42,863 bases of DNA from contig PABB01000037.1 of assembly GCA_002702655.1 (NCBI GenBank), positions 1 to 42,863 of the forward strand, in the 5' to 3' direction. Made by a program: the position numbers and the translations under genes. Below the pieces are notes generated by a model that saw nothing but the letters and a program-made list of their open reading frames with translations, was not told the DNA's origin and ran no database searches. This DNA is from Planctomycetaceae bacterium. Lineage in GTDB: Bacteria; Planctomycetota; Planctomycetia; Pirellulales; Lacipirellulaceae. Shown piece by piece: positions 31,827-40,660 of the stretch; the first letter of the stretch is position 1, and each line of letters begins with the position of its first letter.

Positions 31827-34142
31827 TTGAACCCCTCCGCTGCCATCTCGCGCGACGACTCGGCGTTCTGCGCCTTCTGCGGCCTGCCGATGACCGGGGC
31901 CGGGTGCTTCGACTACTGCTGCAGCGGGTGCCGGCTGTCGGCCGACGTGCAGGCCGCCGAGGCGCTCGACGAAGACGCCCGCCGCCCGCTGTTTCGGCTG
32001 GGGTTAGCCGTGTTTTTCACCATGAACGTCATGGTGTTCAGCATGGCCCTATGGAGCCAGGACGTGTACGAAGCCGAGGCGTTCCGCACGCCGCTGGCCG
32101 AAATGCTGTGGGGTCTGTTTCGCTGGGCGTCGCTGCTGTTCTCCGCCCCTGTGCTGTTACTGCTGGGCGAGCCAATCGCCGCGGGCGTTTGGCAGGCGCT
32201 GCGGCGGCGAACCATTACGACCGACCTGCTTATCCTGGCGGGCGTCGCGGCCGCGTACGCTTACTCGGTCGTCAGCGTGCTGCGCGGCGCGGGGCACACT
32301 TACTTCGAAACTGGCTGCGTCGTGCTGGTGTTCGTCACGCTGGGCCGGCTGTTGGAAGCCCGCGGCAAGCGGCAGACCAGCGAAGCGCTCGACGAACTGG
32401 GCCAACTGTTGCCGGAAACCGTGCGGCTGCGCACGGCCGAGGGCGATTTTCGCGAGGCGCCGCGCGAGGCCGCCGCGCGGGGCGACGTGCTCCGCGTGCT
32501 GCCGGGCGAGCGGCTGGCCGTCGATGGGCGGATCGTGACCGGCGCGGCGGCGCTCGACGAGCAGACCGTCACCGGCGAGAGCCGCTACGCCGCCAAGTCG
32601 ATTGGCGACGCAGTGTACAGCGGCACGCTCAACGTCGACGGCGATCTGCAGGTGGAGGTCACCGCCCCCGCGGGCGAAGAAACCGTGTCGCGGATGCTGC
32701 AGCTGGTGCGCGAAGCGCGCCGGGCCAAGGGCCGGCACCAGCGCCTCGCCGACACAATCGCCGCGTGGTTCGTGCCGCTGGTGGCCGTGGGGGCCGTAGC
32801 CGCGGGCCTGTGGCAGGGCGGTCGCGGCGGCTGGGATCACGGTATCCTCACGGCGCTGGCGGTCACGCTCATCGCGTGCCCGTGTGCGTTGGGCATGGCC
32901 ACCCCCATGGCCGTGTGGACGGCGCTGGGCCGAGCGGCCCGCGGCGGGGCGTTGTTTCGCAGCGGCGCCGTGCTGGAGAAACTGGCCACGGTGCAAGTCG
33001 TGGCGCTTGACAAAACGGGCACGCTCACCAGCGGCCGCCCCCAGGTTCGCCGCGTCGTGACCTCTGCCGGAACGAGCGAGCCGGAACTGCTCGCCTCCGC
33101 CGCGGCGCTGGCCGCGGGTTCCAACCACGCGCTGTCCAAGGCGGTGGTCGCTTACGCCGCCAATGAGGCGCCAAGCGCGCCGGCTGGAGAGAATGCCGGC
33201 GTCACGACGCTGGGCGGACGCGGCATTGCCCGGATCGACGACGACGGCAACCTGGAGGAGTGGCTCGGCAGCGAGCGGCTGCTGCGCGAGGCCGGCGCCG
33301 AGTTGCCGTCCGAGTTGGTCGATCAGTTGGCGGCCGCTGATGCCGGCGCGGCCACGCTCTGCTATTTCGGCTGGGGGCCGCAGGTTCGCGGAGCGTTTGT
33401 GTTCGACGAGCAGCTGCGCCGGACGGCAGCGACGGCCATTGCCGAACTGCAGGCGCTGGCCGTGGCGCCGACGGTGCTCACTGGCGATCGGGCGCCCCGC
33501 GGGGCCCAGCTGGCCGAGCAACTGCACGTGCCGGTGCGGGCGGAGCTGCTGCCGGAGGACAAGGTCGCCTGCCTGGACGAGCTGCGCGCCGCCGGCCCCG
33601 TGGCGATGGTGGGCGACGGGCTCAACGACGCTCCCGCGCTGGCCGCGGCCGATGTGGGCGTGGCGTTGGGCTGCGGGGCCGAGTTGTCGCGCGACGCCGC
33701 CGGCGTGTGCCTGCTCGCCGACGATCTGCAACGCGCGCCGTGGGCCATCGCACTGGCGCGGCGGACCGTGTCGACGATTCGCGTGAATCTGTTCTGGGCG
33801 TTCGCCTACAATACGGCGGGCGTCGCGCTGGCGGCCACGGGTAAGCTGAACCCCATTTGGGCCGCGCTGGCCATGGCGGCCAGCAGCCTGATTGTCATCG
33901 GCAACTCGCTGCGACTGGCGGGGTTTGTCGAACCGGGCGGCGAAAGCAGCTGCTTTTCCGGAGTGGCTGGGGAGACAGCGCGGCGGAGGCCCCAGAGCGA
34001 AGCGAATCAGCAGCCGGGCGTCGTGGCCGACGCCGCCAAGGGCGGCGGGAATCGCGTGGCGGGTGACGGTGAGGCTGGCCGCGACGAATGCGATGTGCCC
34101 TCGGCCGCCGACGCCACGGGATTGGGAGTGGGCAAGTCATGA
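31827..34142 (+). CDS. Copper P-type ATPase of the cbb3 locus (CcoI/FixI-like)
   Basis: A P1B-type copper ATPase of about 771 residues that would supply copper for the CuB site of the oxidase. The N-terminal Cys-rich domain (FCAFCGLPMTG...CCSGC) is the type found on CcoI/FixI, but no CxxC HMA domain follows. The membrane motif is CPC (C351-C353, ACPCALGMATP); DKTGT, GDGLNDAPAL, and late-helix AYN and MAASS fit Cu+ ATPases. The start is uncertain: the ATG at 31743 lies inside the big palindrome, so the TTG at 31827, with GAAAG upstream, is preferred. The last 65 residues are low-complexity and partly encoded by a dispersed repeat. The stop overlaps the next gene (ATGA). Confidence 0.85.
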   Translation: MNPSAAISRDDSAFCAFCGLPMTGAGCFDYCCSGCRLSADVQAAEALDEDARRPLFRLGLAVFFTMNVMVFSMALWSQDVYEAEAFRTPLAEMLWGLFRWASLLFSAPVLLLLGEPIAAGVWQALRRRTITTDLLILAGVAAAYAYSVVSVLRGAGHTYFETGCVVLVFVTLGRLLEARGKRQTSEALDELGQLLPETVRLRTAEGDFREAPREAAARGDVLRVLPGERLAVDGRIVTGAAALDEQTVTGESRYAAKSIGDAVYSGTLNVDGDLQVEVTAPAGEETVSRMLQLVREARRAKGRHQRLADTIAAWFVPLVAVGAVAAGLWQGGRGGWDHGILTALAVTLIACPCALGMATPMAVWTALGRAARGGALFRSGAVLEKLATVQVVALDKTGTLTSGRPQVRRVVTSAGTSEPELLASAAALAAGSNHALSKAVVAYAANEAPSAPAGENAGVTTLGGRGIARIDDDGNLEEWLGSERLLREAGAELPSELVDQLAAADAGAATLCYFGWGPQVRGAFVFDEQLRRTAATAIAELQALAVAPTVLTGDRAPRGAQLAEQLHVPVRAELLPEDKVACLDELRAAGPVAMVGDGLNDAPALAAADVGVALGCGAELSRDAAGVCLLADDLQRAPWAIALARRTVSTIRVNLFWAFAYNTAGVALAATGKLNPIWAALAMAASSLIVIGNSLRLAGFVEPGGESSCFSGVAGETARRRPQSEANQQPGVVADAAKGGGNRVAGDGEAGRDECDVPSAADATGLGVGKS
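33963..33995 (+). repeat. Dispersed repeat inside the ATPase tail
   Basis: GTGGCTGGGG (33963-33972), the same ten bases as in the hairpin at 22166-22257, followed by GCGGCGGAGG and CCCCAG (33990-33995), the latter pairing with CTGGGG. Here it is read in frame and supplies part of the non-conserved C-terminal tail of the copper ATPase. Confidence 0.5.
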
Positions 34143-34879
34143 TCCAGTGGACCTACGCAGCCGAATTGCCGGTGATCTTCGTCGGCGGCCTGTTGGGCGG
34201 AGCGCACTGCATCGGCATGTGCGGGCCGTTGGCGCTGACCCTGGGCAGCGGCAGTCGCTCGGCGGGCGATAACATGCGCCGGCAGTTGGTGTTTAGCGTC
34301 GGCCGGCTGTTCACTTACTCGTTCCTGGGCATTGCCGCCGGGGTGGGCGGCATGTGGCTTTCGGGCCACTCGAGGGCGCTGGTGCTGTCGCAATCGTGGC
34401 TGGCGATCTTTGCGGGCGTGGCGCTGGTCGTCATGGGCCTCGCCACCGCGGGCCTGCTGCCGCGGGTCGTCAGCGGTCGGCTGGGCAGCATGCCCTGCGG
34501 GGCCGCCCAGGGGCTGAAGAGCTTTCTGACAGCCGGCCGGCTGAGCGCCGTGTTGCTGGCCGGCGTGTTCACCGGGTTCATCCCCTGCGGGCTGGTCTAC
34601 GCCTTCCTGGCCAAGGCGCTCAGCACTGGCAGCGTGGCTTGGGGCGGGCTGACCATGCTGGCCTTCGGCCTGGGTACAATCCCGCTGATGGTGGCCGCAG
34701 GGACCGGATTCTCGCTGCTGTCAATCAACTGGCGGGCCCGGGTGTTTCAGGCGGCCGCGTGGTGCGTCGTGTTGACCGGGGCAATCACGATCGCGCGGGG
34801 CGCCTCGCAGCTCAATCCGCCCGAGGGCCAAGCAACGGCCCCCTGCCCGCTGTGTGCAGCCGAAGAAGCGGGCAAGTAG
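34139..34879 (+). CDS. SafE/TauE-like membrane protein (COG2836), cbb3-associated
   Basis: A 246-residue inner-membrane protein with about six helices and the sequence GGAHCIGMCGPLALTLG near the N-terminus, typical of the COG2836 family often placed beside cbb3 oxidase and copper ATPase genes. A role in copper handling or cytochrome maturation is proposed from that context; the Cys pair could bind copper. A second motif FIPCGLVYAFLAKAL follows mid-chain, and the tail has CPLC. Its ATG overlaps the ATPase stop. It closes the tightly linked part of the locus. Confidence 0.78.
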   Translation: MIQWTYAAELPVIFVGGLLGGAHCIGMCGPLALTLGSGSRSAGDNMRRQLVFSVGRLFTYSFLGIAAGVGGMWLSGHSRALVLSQSWLAIFAGVALVVMGLATAGLLPRVVSGRLGSMPCGAAQGLKSFLTAGRLSAVLLAGVFTGFIPCGLVYAFLAKALSTGSVAWGGLTMLAFGLGTIPLMVAAGTGFSLLSINWRARVFQAAAWCVVLTGAITIARGASQLNPPEGQATAPCPLCAAEEAGK

Positions 34880-35162
34880 CCGACCGAGCCCGCCGGATGC
34901 TGCTCCGCTGCGAGCATTTTGTGTAAATCGACCAACCGCGATGTAACCCTTGCAAGGCGCGTGAAGCCGTCGACGGGCAGGCTGCAGCGACCAGGCAAAC
35001 TTTGCGGGGGCTTTGGGGCGATTCCTCCGCGATCGGGCCGCTTTGTGGTTCCGCTCACACTTTGGCGCCGGATTCGCTCTATCGGAGAATCGCCTGTCGA
35101 ACGGTTTCGGCCGGCACGCTCACTTGCAGCCAACATTCGTCCCACGGATTGGGAGACATCGC

Positions 35163-35285
35163 ATGCTCAGCCCCGCCATCTTGATCGCCATCGCCGGATT
35201 TGTCGGCTACTTCCTCCTGGATAACATGAGCCAGGAAACCAGCGAAGCGAGCAGCGATTATCTCCGCAAGAACCTGGCCTGCTGA
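35163..35285 (+). CDS. 40-residue membrane protein
   Basis: A 40-residue protein, MLSPAILIAIAGFVGYFLLD, then a hydrophilic tail ending in Cys. A strong ribosome site, GGGAGA (about 35150-35155), sits 8 bases before the ATG, which is why it is called. It follows the cbb3 accessory genes, after a 283-base gap in which I see nothing. It takes the place where the small maturation protein CcoS is often found, but lacks the acidic CcoS tail, so homology is not claimed. Confidence 0.5.
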   Translation: MLSPAILIAIAGFVGYFLLDNMSQETSEASSDYLRKNLAC

Positions 35286-35351
35286 ATCGCTCAGTTCCCG
35301 GCGCGCCCAGTCCGCTCCCCGCCACCGCTAGGGGGAAATCTCCATCCGCCC

Positions 35352-36746
35352 TCACCCGGTGGCGGCGAGCGACTTGGACGGTTGCGACTGGTGATCTTGG
35401 GGCGGCGGTCCCGCGGCGACCGTTTCTGTTTCGCCCTCGGGACGCAATTCAGACAATCGTCCCACGTGCCGCAAACTGGGCCAGACTTTCGCGACGACCG
35501 CCACGGTGACCAGCGTCAGCACGCCGCCGCCAAACACGGCCAGCACGGGGCCGAACCAATGGGCGGTGATGCCTGATTCGAATTCGCCGATCTCGTTGCT
35601 GGTGTTGATAAAGATCGCGTTGACCGCCGAGACGCGGCCCCGCAACTCATCGGGGGTCAGCAGTTGCAGCAGCGTGGCCCGGATCACGACCGACACGTTG
35701 TCGACCGCCCCCAGCATGAACAGCGCCACCAGGGACACCGCAAAGCTGCGCGACACGGCAAACGCCATGGTCCAGGCGCCAAACCCGATGACCGCCCACA
35801 GCAAGGCTGCGCCCGCACGGTGAATCGACACCCGGGTGGTCAGCATCAGCCCCATCAGGATCGAGCCCACCGGCGGCATCGCGCGCAGCCAACCGTAGCC
35901 GGTCGGGCCGACATCCAGGATCTCCACCGCGAACACCGGCAGCAGCGCGGTCGCCCCGCCAAATAGCACCGCGACCATGTCCAACGTGATCGTGGAGAGG
36001 ATCAGCGGCTGGGCGCGCACGAACTGCACGCCATCGAGGAGGCTCTGCCACGCGCCGACGCGTTTGGGGTGCGTTTGCGGCGCCGGCACGATCATCGCCA
36101 GGGCAATCACAAACGCCACGCTCGTGGCGGCGTCGATGAGGTACACCACCGCCGGGCTCGTGACGGCCAGCAGCCAAGCGCCCAGCACCGGGCCCAACGT
36201 GGCCGCCGTCTGGAACGCCATGCTCCGCCACGTGGCCGCGTTGGCGAACAACGGTTTGGGCACCAACTGGGTCAGCATGGCGGACATCGCCGGCCAGCCG
36301 GCCGCGCGACAAATGCCCGTGCCCAGCAGCAGCAGATAAATCCACGGCAGCGGGACTTCCTGCGCGGACGCAAAAGCCAGCCCGAATCCGCAGGCGATCA
36401 GCGCCAGGTGGGCGCCGATCAGAATCCCCTTGCGGGAGAAACGATCGGCCGCCACGCCCGCGGGCATCGCCAGCAGCAGCACCGGCCCGGCCAGCACCAG
36501 CCCGATGAGTCCCAGGCTGAGCGGCGTCCGCGCGCGATCGTATACCTCCCACGACACGGCGACGATTCGCATCTGGTTGCCGATGTTCGACAGCAGGCTT
36601 GCCAGCAGAAAGACGCGAAACGCCGGAATCTGCAGCGCTGCTGCGCCGTCGGCCGGCCGCTCGGGATCAACGGTCGTCGTTGTGTCCGCGAAAACGCGAA
36701 ACCGCTGGACAAGCTGAGACAGACGCGGCTGCCAAGGGGAGGGCAT
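35352..36746 (-). CDS. MFS exporter (EntS-like, MFS_3)
   Basis: A 464-residue major facilitator protein with about 12 helices. FRVFLLASLLSNIGNQMRIVAVSW begins the first helix and PAGVAADRFSRKG is the conserved cytoplasmic loop 2-3 motif. The layout is that of the EntS/MFS_3 group, which exports siderophores or drugs, but the substrate cannot be told. The ATG at 36746 was preferred to upstream in-frame codons because the residues there look non-coding. It is divergent from the next gene and not clearly linked to the cbb3 locus. Confidence 0.75.
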   Translation of the reverse strand: MPSPWQPRLSQLVQRFRVFADTTTTVDPERPADGAAALQIPAFRVFLLASLLSNIGNQMRIVAVSWEVYDRARTPLSLGLIGLVLAGPVLLLAMPAGVAADRFSRKGILIGAHLALIACGFGLAFASAQEVPLPWIYLLLLGTGICRAAGWPAMSAMLTQLVPKPLFANAATWRSMAFQTAATLGPVLGAWLLAVTSPAVVYLIDAATSVAFVIALAMIVPAPQTHPKRVGAWQSLLDGVQFVRAQPLILSTITLDMVAVLFGGATALLPVFAVEILDVGPTGYGWLRAMPPVGSILMGLMLTTRVSIHRAGAALLWAVIGFGAWTMAFAVSRSFAVSLVALFMLGAVDNVSVVIRATLLQLLTPDELRGRVSAVNAIFINTSNEIGEFESGITAHWFGPVLAVFGGGVLTLVTVAVVAKVWPSLRHVGRLSELRPEGETETVAAGPPPQDHQSQPSKSLAATG

Positions 36747-36919
36747 AGAGGATACGCAACGGAGCGGCGGGCGGGGGCGACAATCGGCAACTCGAACGAC
36801 GGCGGGTCCGAAGCCGCTGCGGGGTGACTTGCCATTCTCGCTCACCAGCGAGCATCCGGCCACCCCGCGGGTCCGTATTGCCCAAGGCCGAGGCCTCTGC
36901 CACGGTGAAGCAACCCACG

Positions 36920-37570
36920 ATGCACGACGCCCGGCGGTCGTTTATGGTGGACTCAAGCGGATTGCCGCATTTTGGCCCCAAGAACCGGCGTGTTTTGCGA
37001 CTCCTCAAATTTCTAGCACCGACTCTCTGCGTCCTGCTGGCGTTTGCGTTGGCGGTGGCTGCGTCGCGTCTGGTTGGCGATGCGGGCCATTCGCAGCGCG
37101 CGCCCGCAGGCATGCCGCTGCCCGCAGCGCCCGCTCAGGACCCGGCCATTAGCGAGATCGCGCTGCCCAGCGCTCAGTTGGCCCCCGACGACGTCGTGCG
37201 GCTGCAGTTGGGGGGACTGGCCAATCGCGAAAACCCGTCGCTGGGCATTCTGCAGTGCTACTACTTCGCGTCGCCGGCCAATCTGGCGATCACCGGCACG
37301 CTCGACGCCTTCGCCGAATTGGTCCGCACCCCGCCCTACGATGTCATGACCACCGCCCGCGCCTGGTTGGTCGGCGAGCCGCAGATTCACGGCCGCTCGG
37401 CCCGCGTGCTGGTCACGCTGATCGACCCGGCCGGCCGCCTGCGCAGCTTCGTCTTTCTGCTGGAGCGGCAAACGGAGCCCCCCTACACTGACTGCTGGAT
37501 GACCGATTCGGTGCTGCAGATGGGGAAGAAATATGCGCCGCCGCTGCCGCCGATCGCCCCTGGCGTGTGA
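36920..37570 (+). CDS. DUF4864-like exported or anchored protein
   Basis: A protein of about 216 residues. A hydrophobic helix (LLKFLAPTLCVLLAFALAVAAS) near the N-terminus should anchor or export it. The C-terminal half (DDVVRLQLGGLANRENP to FVFLLERQTEPPYTDCWMTD) resembles DUF4864, an SnoaL-like fold of unknown function. The start is uncertain among ATGs at 36824, 36920 and 36944; none has a good ribosome site, and 36824 would add low-complexity residues. It precedes the sigma factor gene by 138 bases. Confidence 0.6.
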   Translation: MHDARRSFMVDSSGLPHFGPKNRRVLRLLKFLAPTLCVLLAFALAVAASRLVGDAGHSQRAPAGMPLPAAPAQDPAISEIALPSAQLAPDDVVRLQLGGLANRENPSLGILQCYYFASPANLAITGTLDAFAELVRTPPYDVMTTARAWLVGEPQIHGRSARVLVTLIDPAGRLRSFVFLLERQTEPPYTDCWMTDSVLQMGKKYAPPLPPIAPGV

Positions 37571-37708
37571 TTGAGCGGCGGCCCTGCCTTTCGGCGAAAT
37601 CTTCACGCGACTGCATCCAACCCGCCCCGCCGCCCGTAATTCCCATCAGCAGACAATCAATTCGCCTGCGGCCGTGGCGCCGAGGCCGCCCGGGTCTGAC
37701 CAGTCCCC

Positions 37709-38311
37709 GTGAACGACCCCGTCGACATCACGACCGAGCCGACCGACGAGCAACTGCTGCTGCAGATTGCCGCCGGGGAGCGGTCTGCCTTTGACCAGCT
37801 CTACGACCGCTACGAGGGGCTGGTTTACGGGATCGCCATGCGCGTCCTCCGCAATGCGGCCGATGCCGAAGACGTCGTGGTGGAAGTGTTTTGGGAGATC
37901 TGGAACGTTCGCGACCGCTTCCAGGCAGAGCGGGGCCGCGGCCGGACGTACCTGACGATGCTCGTGCGCAGCCGCGCGATCGACCGATTGCGTCGTCGCA
38001 AAGCGCGTGCAGAAACTCGCAACGACCAACCGACCGAGCCGCCGCCGCCGGTGGGCGAGCTGCCGGGCGCCGAGCGATCCCCTGACGACTCGCCCCGCCA
38101 CGCCGAACTGAAATCCGAAGTCGCCGGCGCCCTGGCGTCGCTGAAGGAGGCCGAACGTGCCGCGTTGGAACTGGCGTTCTACGGCGGCCTGACGCATCAA
38201 CAGATTGCTCAGCGCATGGACAAGCCGTTGGGCACCGTGAAATCGCATATTCGCCGCGGGCTGCAGAGCCTGCGCGGAGCCCTGTCAAGCTTCCAGGATG
38301 GAGGCGCGTGA
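37709..38311 (+). CDS. ECF RNA polymerase sigma factor
   Basis: A 200-residue sigma factor with region 2 (FDQLYDRYEGLVYGIAMRVL, then AEDVVVEVFWEIW) and region 4 with its helix-turn-helix (LTHQQIAQRMDKPLGTVKSH), joined by a Pro-rich linker. It directs RNA polymerase to a stress or envelope regulon, held inactive by the anti-sigma factor encoded next, in the manner of the SigK/RskA group. The start is the GTG at 37709; no ATG lies in frame nearby. Its TGA falls inside the ribosome-site-to-start interval of the anti-sigma gene, so the pair is probably coupled. Confidence 0.88.
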   Translation: MNDPVDITTEPTDEQLLLQIAAGERSAFDQLYDRYEGLVYGIAMRVLRNAADAEDVVVEVFWEIWNVRDRFQAERGRGRTYLTMLVRSRAIDRLRRRKARAETRNDQPTEPPPPVGELPGAERSPDDSPRHAELKSEVAGALASLKEAERAALELAFYGGLTHQQIAQRMDKPLGTVKSHIRRGLQSLRGALSSFQDGGA

Positions 38312-38313
38312 CC

Positions 38314-39159
38314 ATGAATTGCCAAACGTGTCGAGAACTGCTGGACGAATACGTGTTGGGCCATTGTGATCCTGCTGACGCCGCGGCAATGGACGAGCAT
38401 CTCGCCAATTGCACCGCGTGTCGCGACGAAGCGGCCGCTGTGGAAGCAGCCTGGTCGGCGCTGCCCGCCGGCGCGGAGCCGACGACCCCGCCGCCGCATC
38501 TTCGCCAGCGCGTCCGCGATGCGCTCGACAGCCCCCATCCGCCAGTTGACCGCGGCACGCCCGCGCCCTCTCCGCCGGCTTCCCACGCGGCGCCGACCGT
38601 TGACGCCGCCGCGGCTACTGTTTTGCCAGGAGCGTCGGGCGCGCACTTTTGGTCCTACGCGCTCGCCGCGTCGGTGTTCTTGGCGTTGACGGTTGGCAGT
38701 TGGTGGTACGTCAATTCGCACCGCGATCAACAAGCCCAAGTTGCCGCGACCAACCAACGCGACGCCGCCAAACTCGCCGAGCGGCTCGGTCGGTTGATGC
38801 GGGCCGAGGGCGCCACGCCCACGCAGCAATTCACGCTGACGCCCTCGGGCGGGCAAGCGGGCGTCGTGCAAGCAGCCTGGGACGGCGTCACCGGGCAATG
38901 GCACGTCTACGCGTTGGACCTTCCGGCCGCTCCGGCTGGCGAGGCGTACCGACTGTGGTTTGTCGACGAGGCGGGGGCGATCTGGGGACGCGGTCTTGAT
39001 GCCGCTGCTAAGGGCGTGCTGTCCGCCACCGCCAAGCCGCCCGCGCCGCCGGAGCAACTCCGGCAGATTCTGGTCACGCTCGAGCCAACGCCGGTTGGCG
39101 ACGCACCGACCGGCCTCACATTGTGGCGGTCGGAATTGCCGCACGACGACAACGATTGA
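38314..39159 (+). CDS. Zinc-binding anti-sigma factor, RskA-like
   Basis: A 281-residue anti-sigma factor. The N-terminal zinc-binding domain has H29-X3-C33-X2-C36 (HLANCTAC) plus C3 and C6, which clamps sigma region 2. One membrane helix (about 112-135, YALAASVFLALTVGSWWYVN) follows, then a periplasmic RskA-type domain (TPSGGQAGVVQAAWDGVTGQ to LTLWRSELPH). It would release the sigma factor upon a signal at the envelope. The ATG at 38314 was chosen over GTG at 38308 because GGAGG (38300-38304) is 9 bases from the ATG but only 3 from the GTG. Confidence 0.82.
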   Translation: MNCQTCRELLDEYVLGHCDPADAAAMDEHLANCTACRDEAAAVEAAWSALPAGAEPTTPPPHLRQRVRDALDSPHPPVDRGTPAPSPPASHAAPTVDAAAATVLPGASGAHFWSYALAASVFLALTVGSWWYVNSHRDQQAQVAATNQRDAAKLAERLGRLMRAEGATPTQQFTLTPSGGQAGVVQAAWDGVTGQWHVYALDLPAAPAGEAYRLWFVDEAGAIWGRGLDAAAKGVLSATAKPPAPPEQLRQILVTLEPTPVGDAPTGLTLWRSELPHDDND

Positions 39160-39361
39160 GGACCCGGGCCGCGACCAGCAGCGGCTTGAGGAATTCCTTC
39201 TCGTATTTCGGCATCCGCGGCGCCCGCAGGTGCGTACCTCCCCCTGTCCCGCCGAGGTCGCTCGCGTTGTTGCGATGGCGATCTTGGCTGTCGACAGACA
39301 TCTTGCCCTGGGGAGATGCGGCCGCGGCCGCTCTCTCGCCCCGCAACCGGAGTACGACCTC

Positions 39362-40327
39362 ATGCTCACTGCCCGATCCGCCGCCCGCCTTGCCCTGGCA
39401 GCCCTTGCGACTGCCGTCGCCCCGCAGACTCACGCTGCGCTGCTGGTTGGCGTCACCTCGGACAACGTCGCCGTCAGTTTCCAGTCTGCCAATCCCGGGC
39501 AACTCATTCAGTCCAAACCGATTGTCGGCATGATGGCCAACGAAAACGTCATTGGCATTGACCATCGCCCCACCACCGGCGCGTTGTACGCCGTTGGCAG
39601 CTTTGGCAACGTCTACACGCTGAACCTGAACACCGTCGGCGCGGCGACGGCGGCGTGGCAGTTCGATCTGAACACCGCCCCGACCCTCGCCGCCGACGGC
39701 GGCTTGAGCGGGTCGGACTTTGGCGTCGACTTCAACCCGGCGGCCGACTTTGCCGGAGCCAGCAGCCTGCGCATTGTCAGCAACACCAACCAGAACCTGG
39801 CCGTGAATGTCGACACGGGCGCGGTGACCGTCGCGACCGACGTGTTCTACCCGGCTGGCGGCAACGTGAATATCGTCGGCGAGGCGTACAGCAACAGCGT
39901 CTTCGGCGGCATCCCGGGCGGCGTCGCGGGCCCGCCCGGCACGGTGCAGTACGCGATCGACGCCGGGACCGACGGGCTGACCATTCAGGCATTCAACGCG
40001 GGGACGCTCACCCCCGTCGGATCCCTGGGCGTCAACACGACCGCCAAACTTGGCTTCGACATCTTCACGCTAGGCGTGGGAAACAACTACGGGTTCGCCA
40101 CGATCGACGAAGACGGCAACAACAGCAGCGACCTGTTCAGCATCGATTTGTCGACGGGCGCCGCCTCAAATCTCGGCACGATCGACGGCGGTCTGCTGAT
40201 TCCGCACCTTTCGGCGCCGTTGTCGGGGTTTGACCCCAACCAGGTGACGCCCGAGCCGATCACCGCTGGATTGGCCTTGGCTGGATGTGCTCTGGTCCTT
40301 CTGGCCCGTCGGCCGCGGCGGGCGTAG
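39362..40327 (+). CDS. DUF4394-like exported protein with PEP-CTERM anchor
   Basis: A 321-residue exported protein: signal peptide (LALAALATAVAPQTHA), then a beta-rich domain with repeated patterns such as GVDFNPAADFAGASSLRIVS and VGVTSDN, typical of DUF4394, and a C-terminal PEP-CTERM sorting signal (TPEP, helix ITAGLALAGCALVLLA, basic RRPRR). It would be cleaved and held at the cell envelope by an exosortase not present in this window. GGAG (39349-39352) precedes the ATG. It follows the sigma/anti-sigma pair by about 200 bases and is a likely member of that regulon, which is inference from position. Confidence 0.78.
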   Translation: MLTARSAARLALAALATAVAPQTHAALLVGVTSDNVAVSFQSANPGQLIQSKPIVGMMANENVIGIDHRPTTGALYAVGSFGNVYTLNLNTVGAATAAWQFDLNTAPTLAADGGLSGSDFGVDFNPAADFAGASSLRIVSNTNQNLAVNVDTGAVTVATDVFYPAGGNVNIVGEAYSNSVFGGIPGGVAGPPGTVQYAIDAGTDGLTIQAFNAGTLTPVGSLGVNTTAKLGFDIFTLGVGNNYGFATIDEDGNNSSDLFSIDLSTGAASNLGTIDGGLLIPHLSAPLSGFDPNQVTPEPITAGLALAGCALVLLARRPRRA

Positions 40328-40660
40328 CCATTTGAGGTTCTCTCGCCTTCCCCCCGAGGCGATCACGCCGCCGAGAGCTTTGCAGCCGCAGCAATGATCG
40401 GCCCCGCTCTCGGCGGCGTCTCTCGTGTTGCGAATATTCGCCCCGGCGCCGACCGTGCCGTCGACCCCATTCGTGCTGAGCGGGCGTGAAACCGCCCGCG
40501 ACACCGCACCCGCAACCCCGCACCCGCAATTCGAGCCTCCGCCTCCCAACTCCTGCGGCATTGGCCTGAAACGACCGCTCCCCCGATCGAGCCCGACCGC
40601 CTATGCTGGGGGCTCGCAAATCGGTGTTTGTCGATCCGCCAAGTTTGGGAGGCAGTGTTC
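40328..40660. other. Intergenic region with two hairpins
   Basis: 333 bases without a gene. A 14-bp inverted repeat (ACGCCGCCGAGAGC at 40365-40378, complement at 40406-40419, spacer 27) follows the PEP-CTERM gene, and GCGGGCG-N6-CGCCCGC forms a second hairpin at 40480-40499. Neither has a T-run. GGGAGG at 40647-40652 is the ribosome site of the next gene. Confidence 0.65.
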
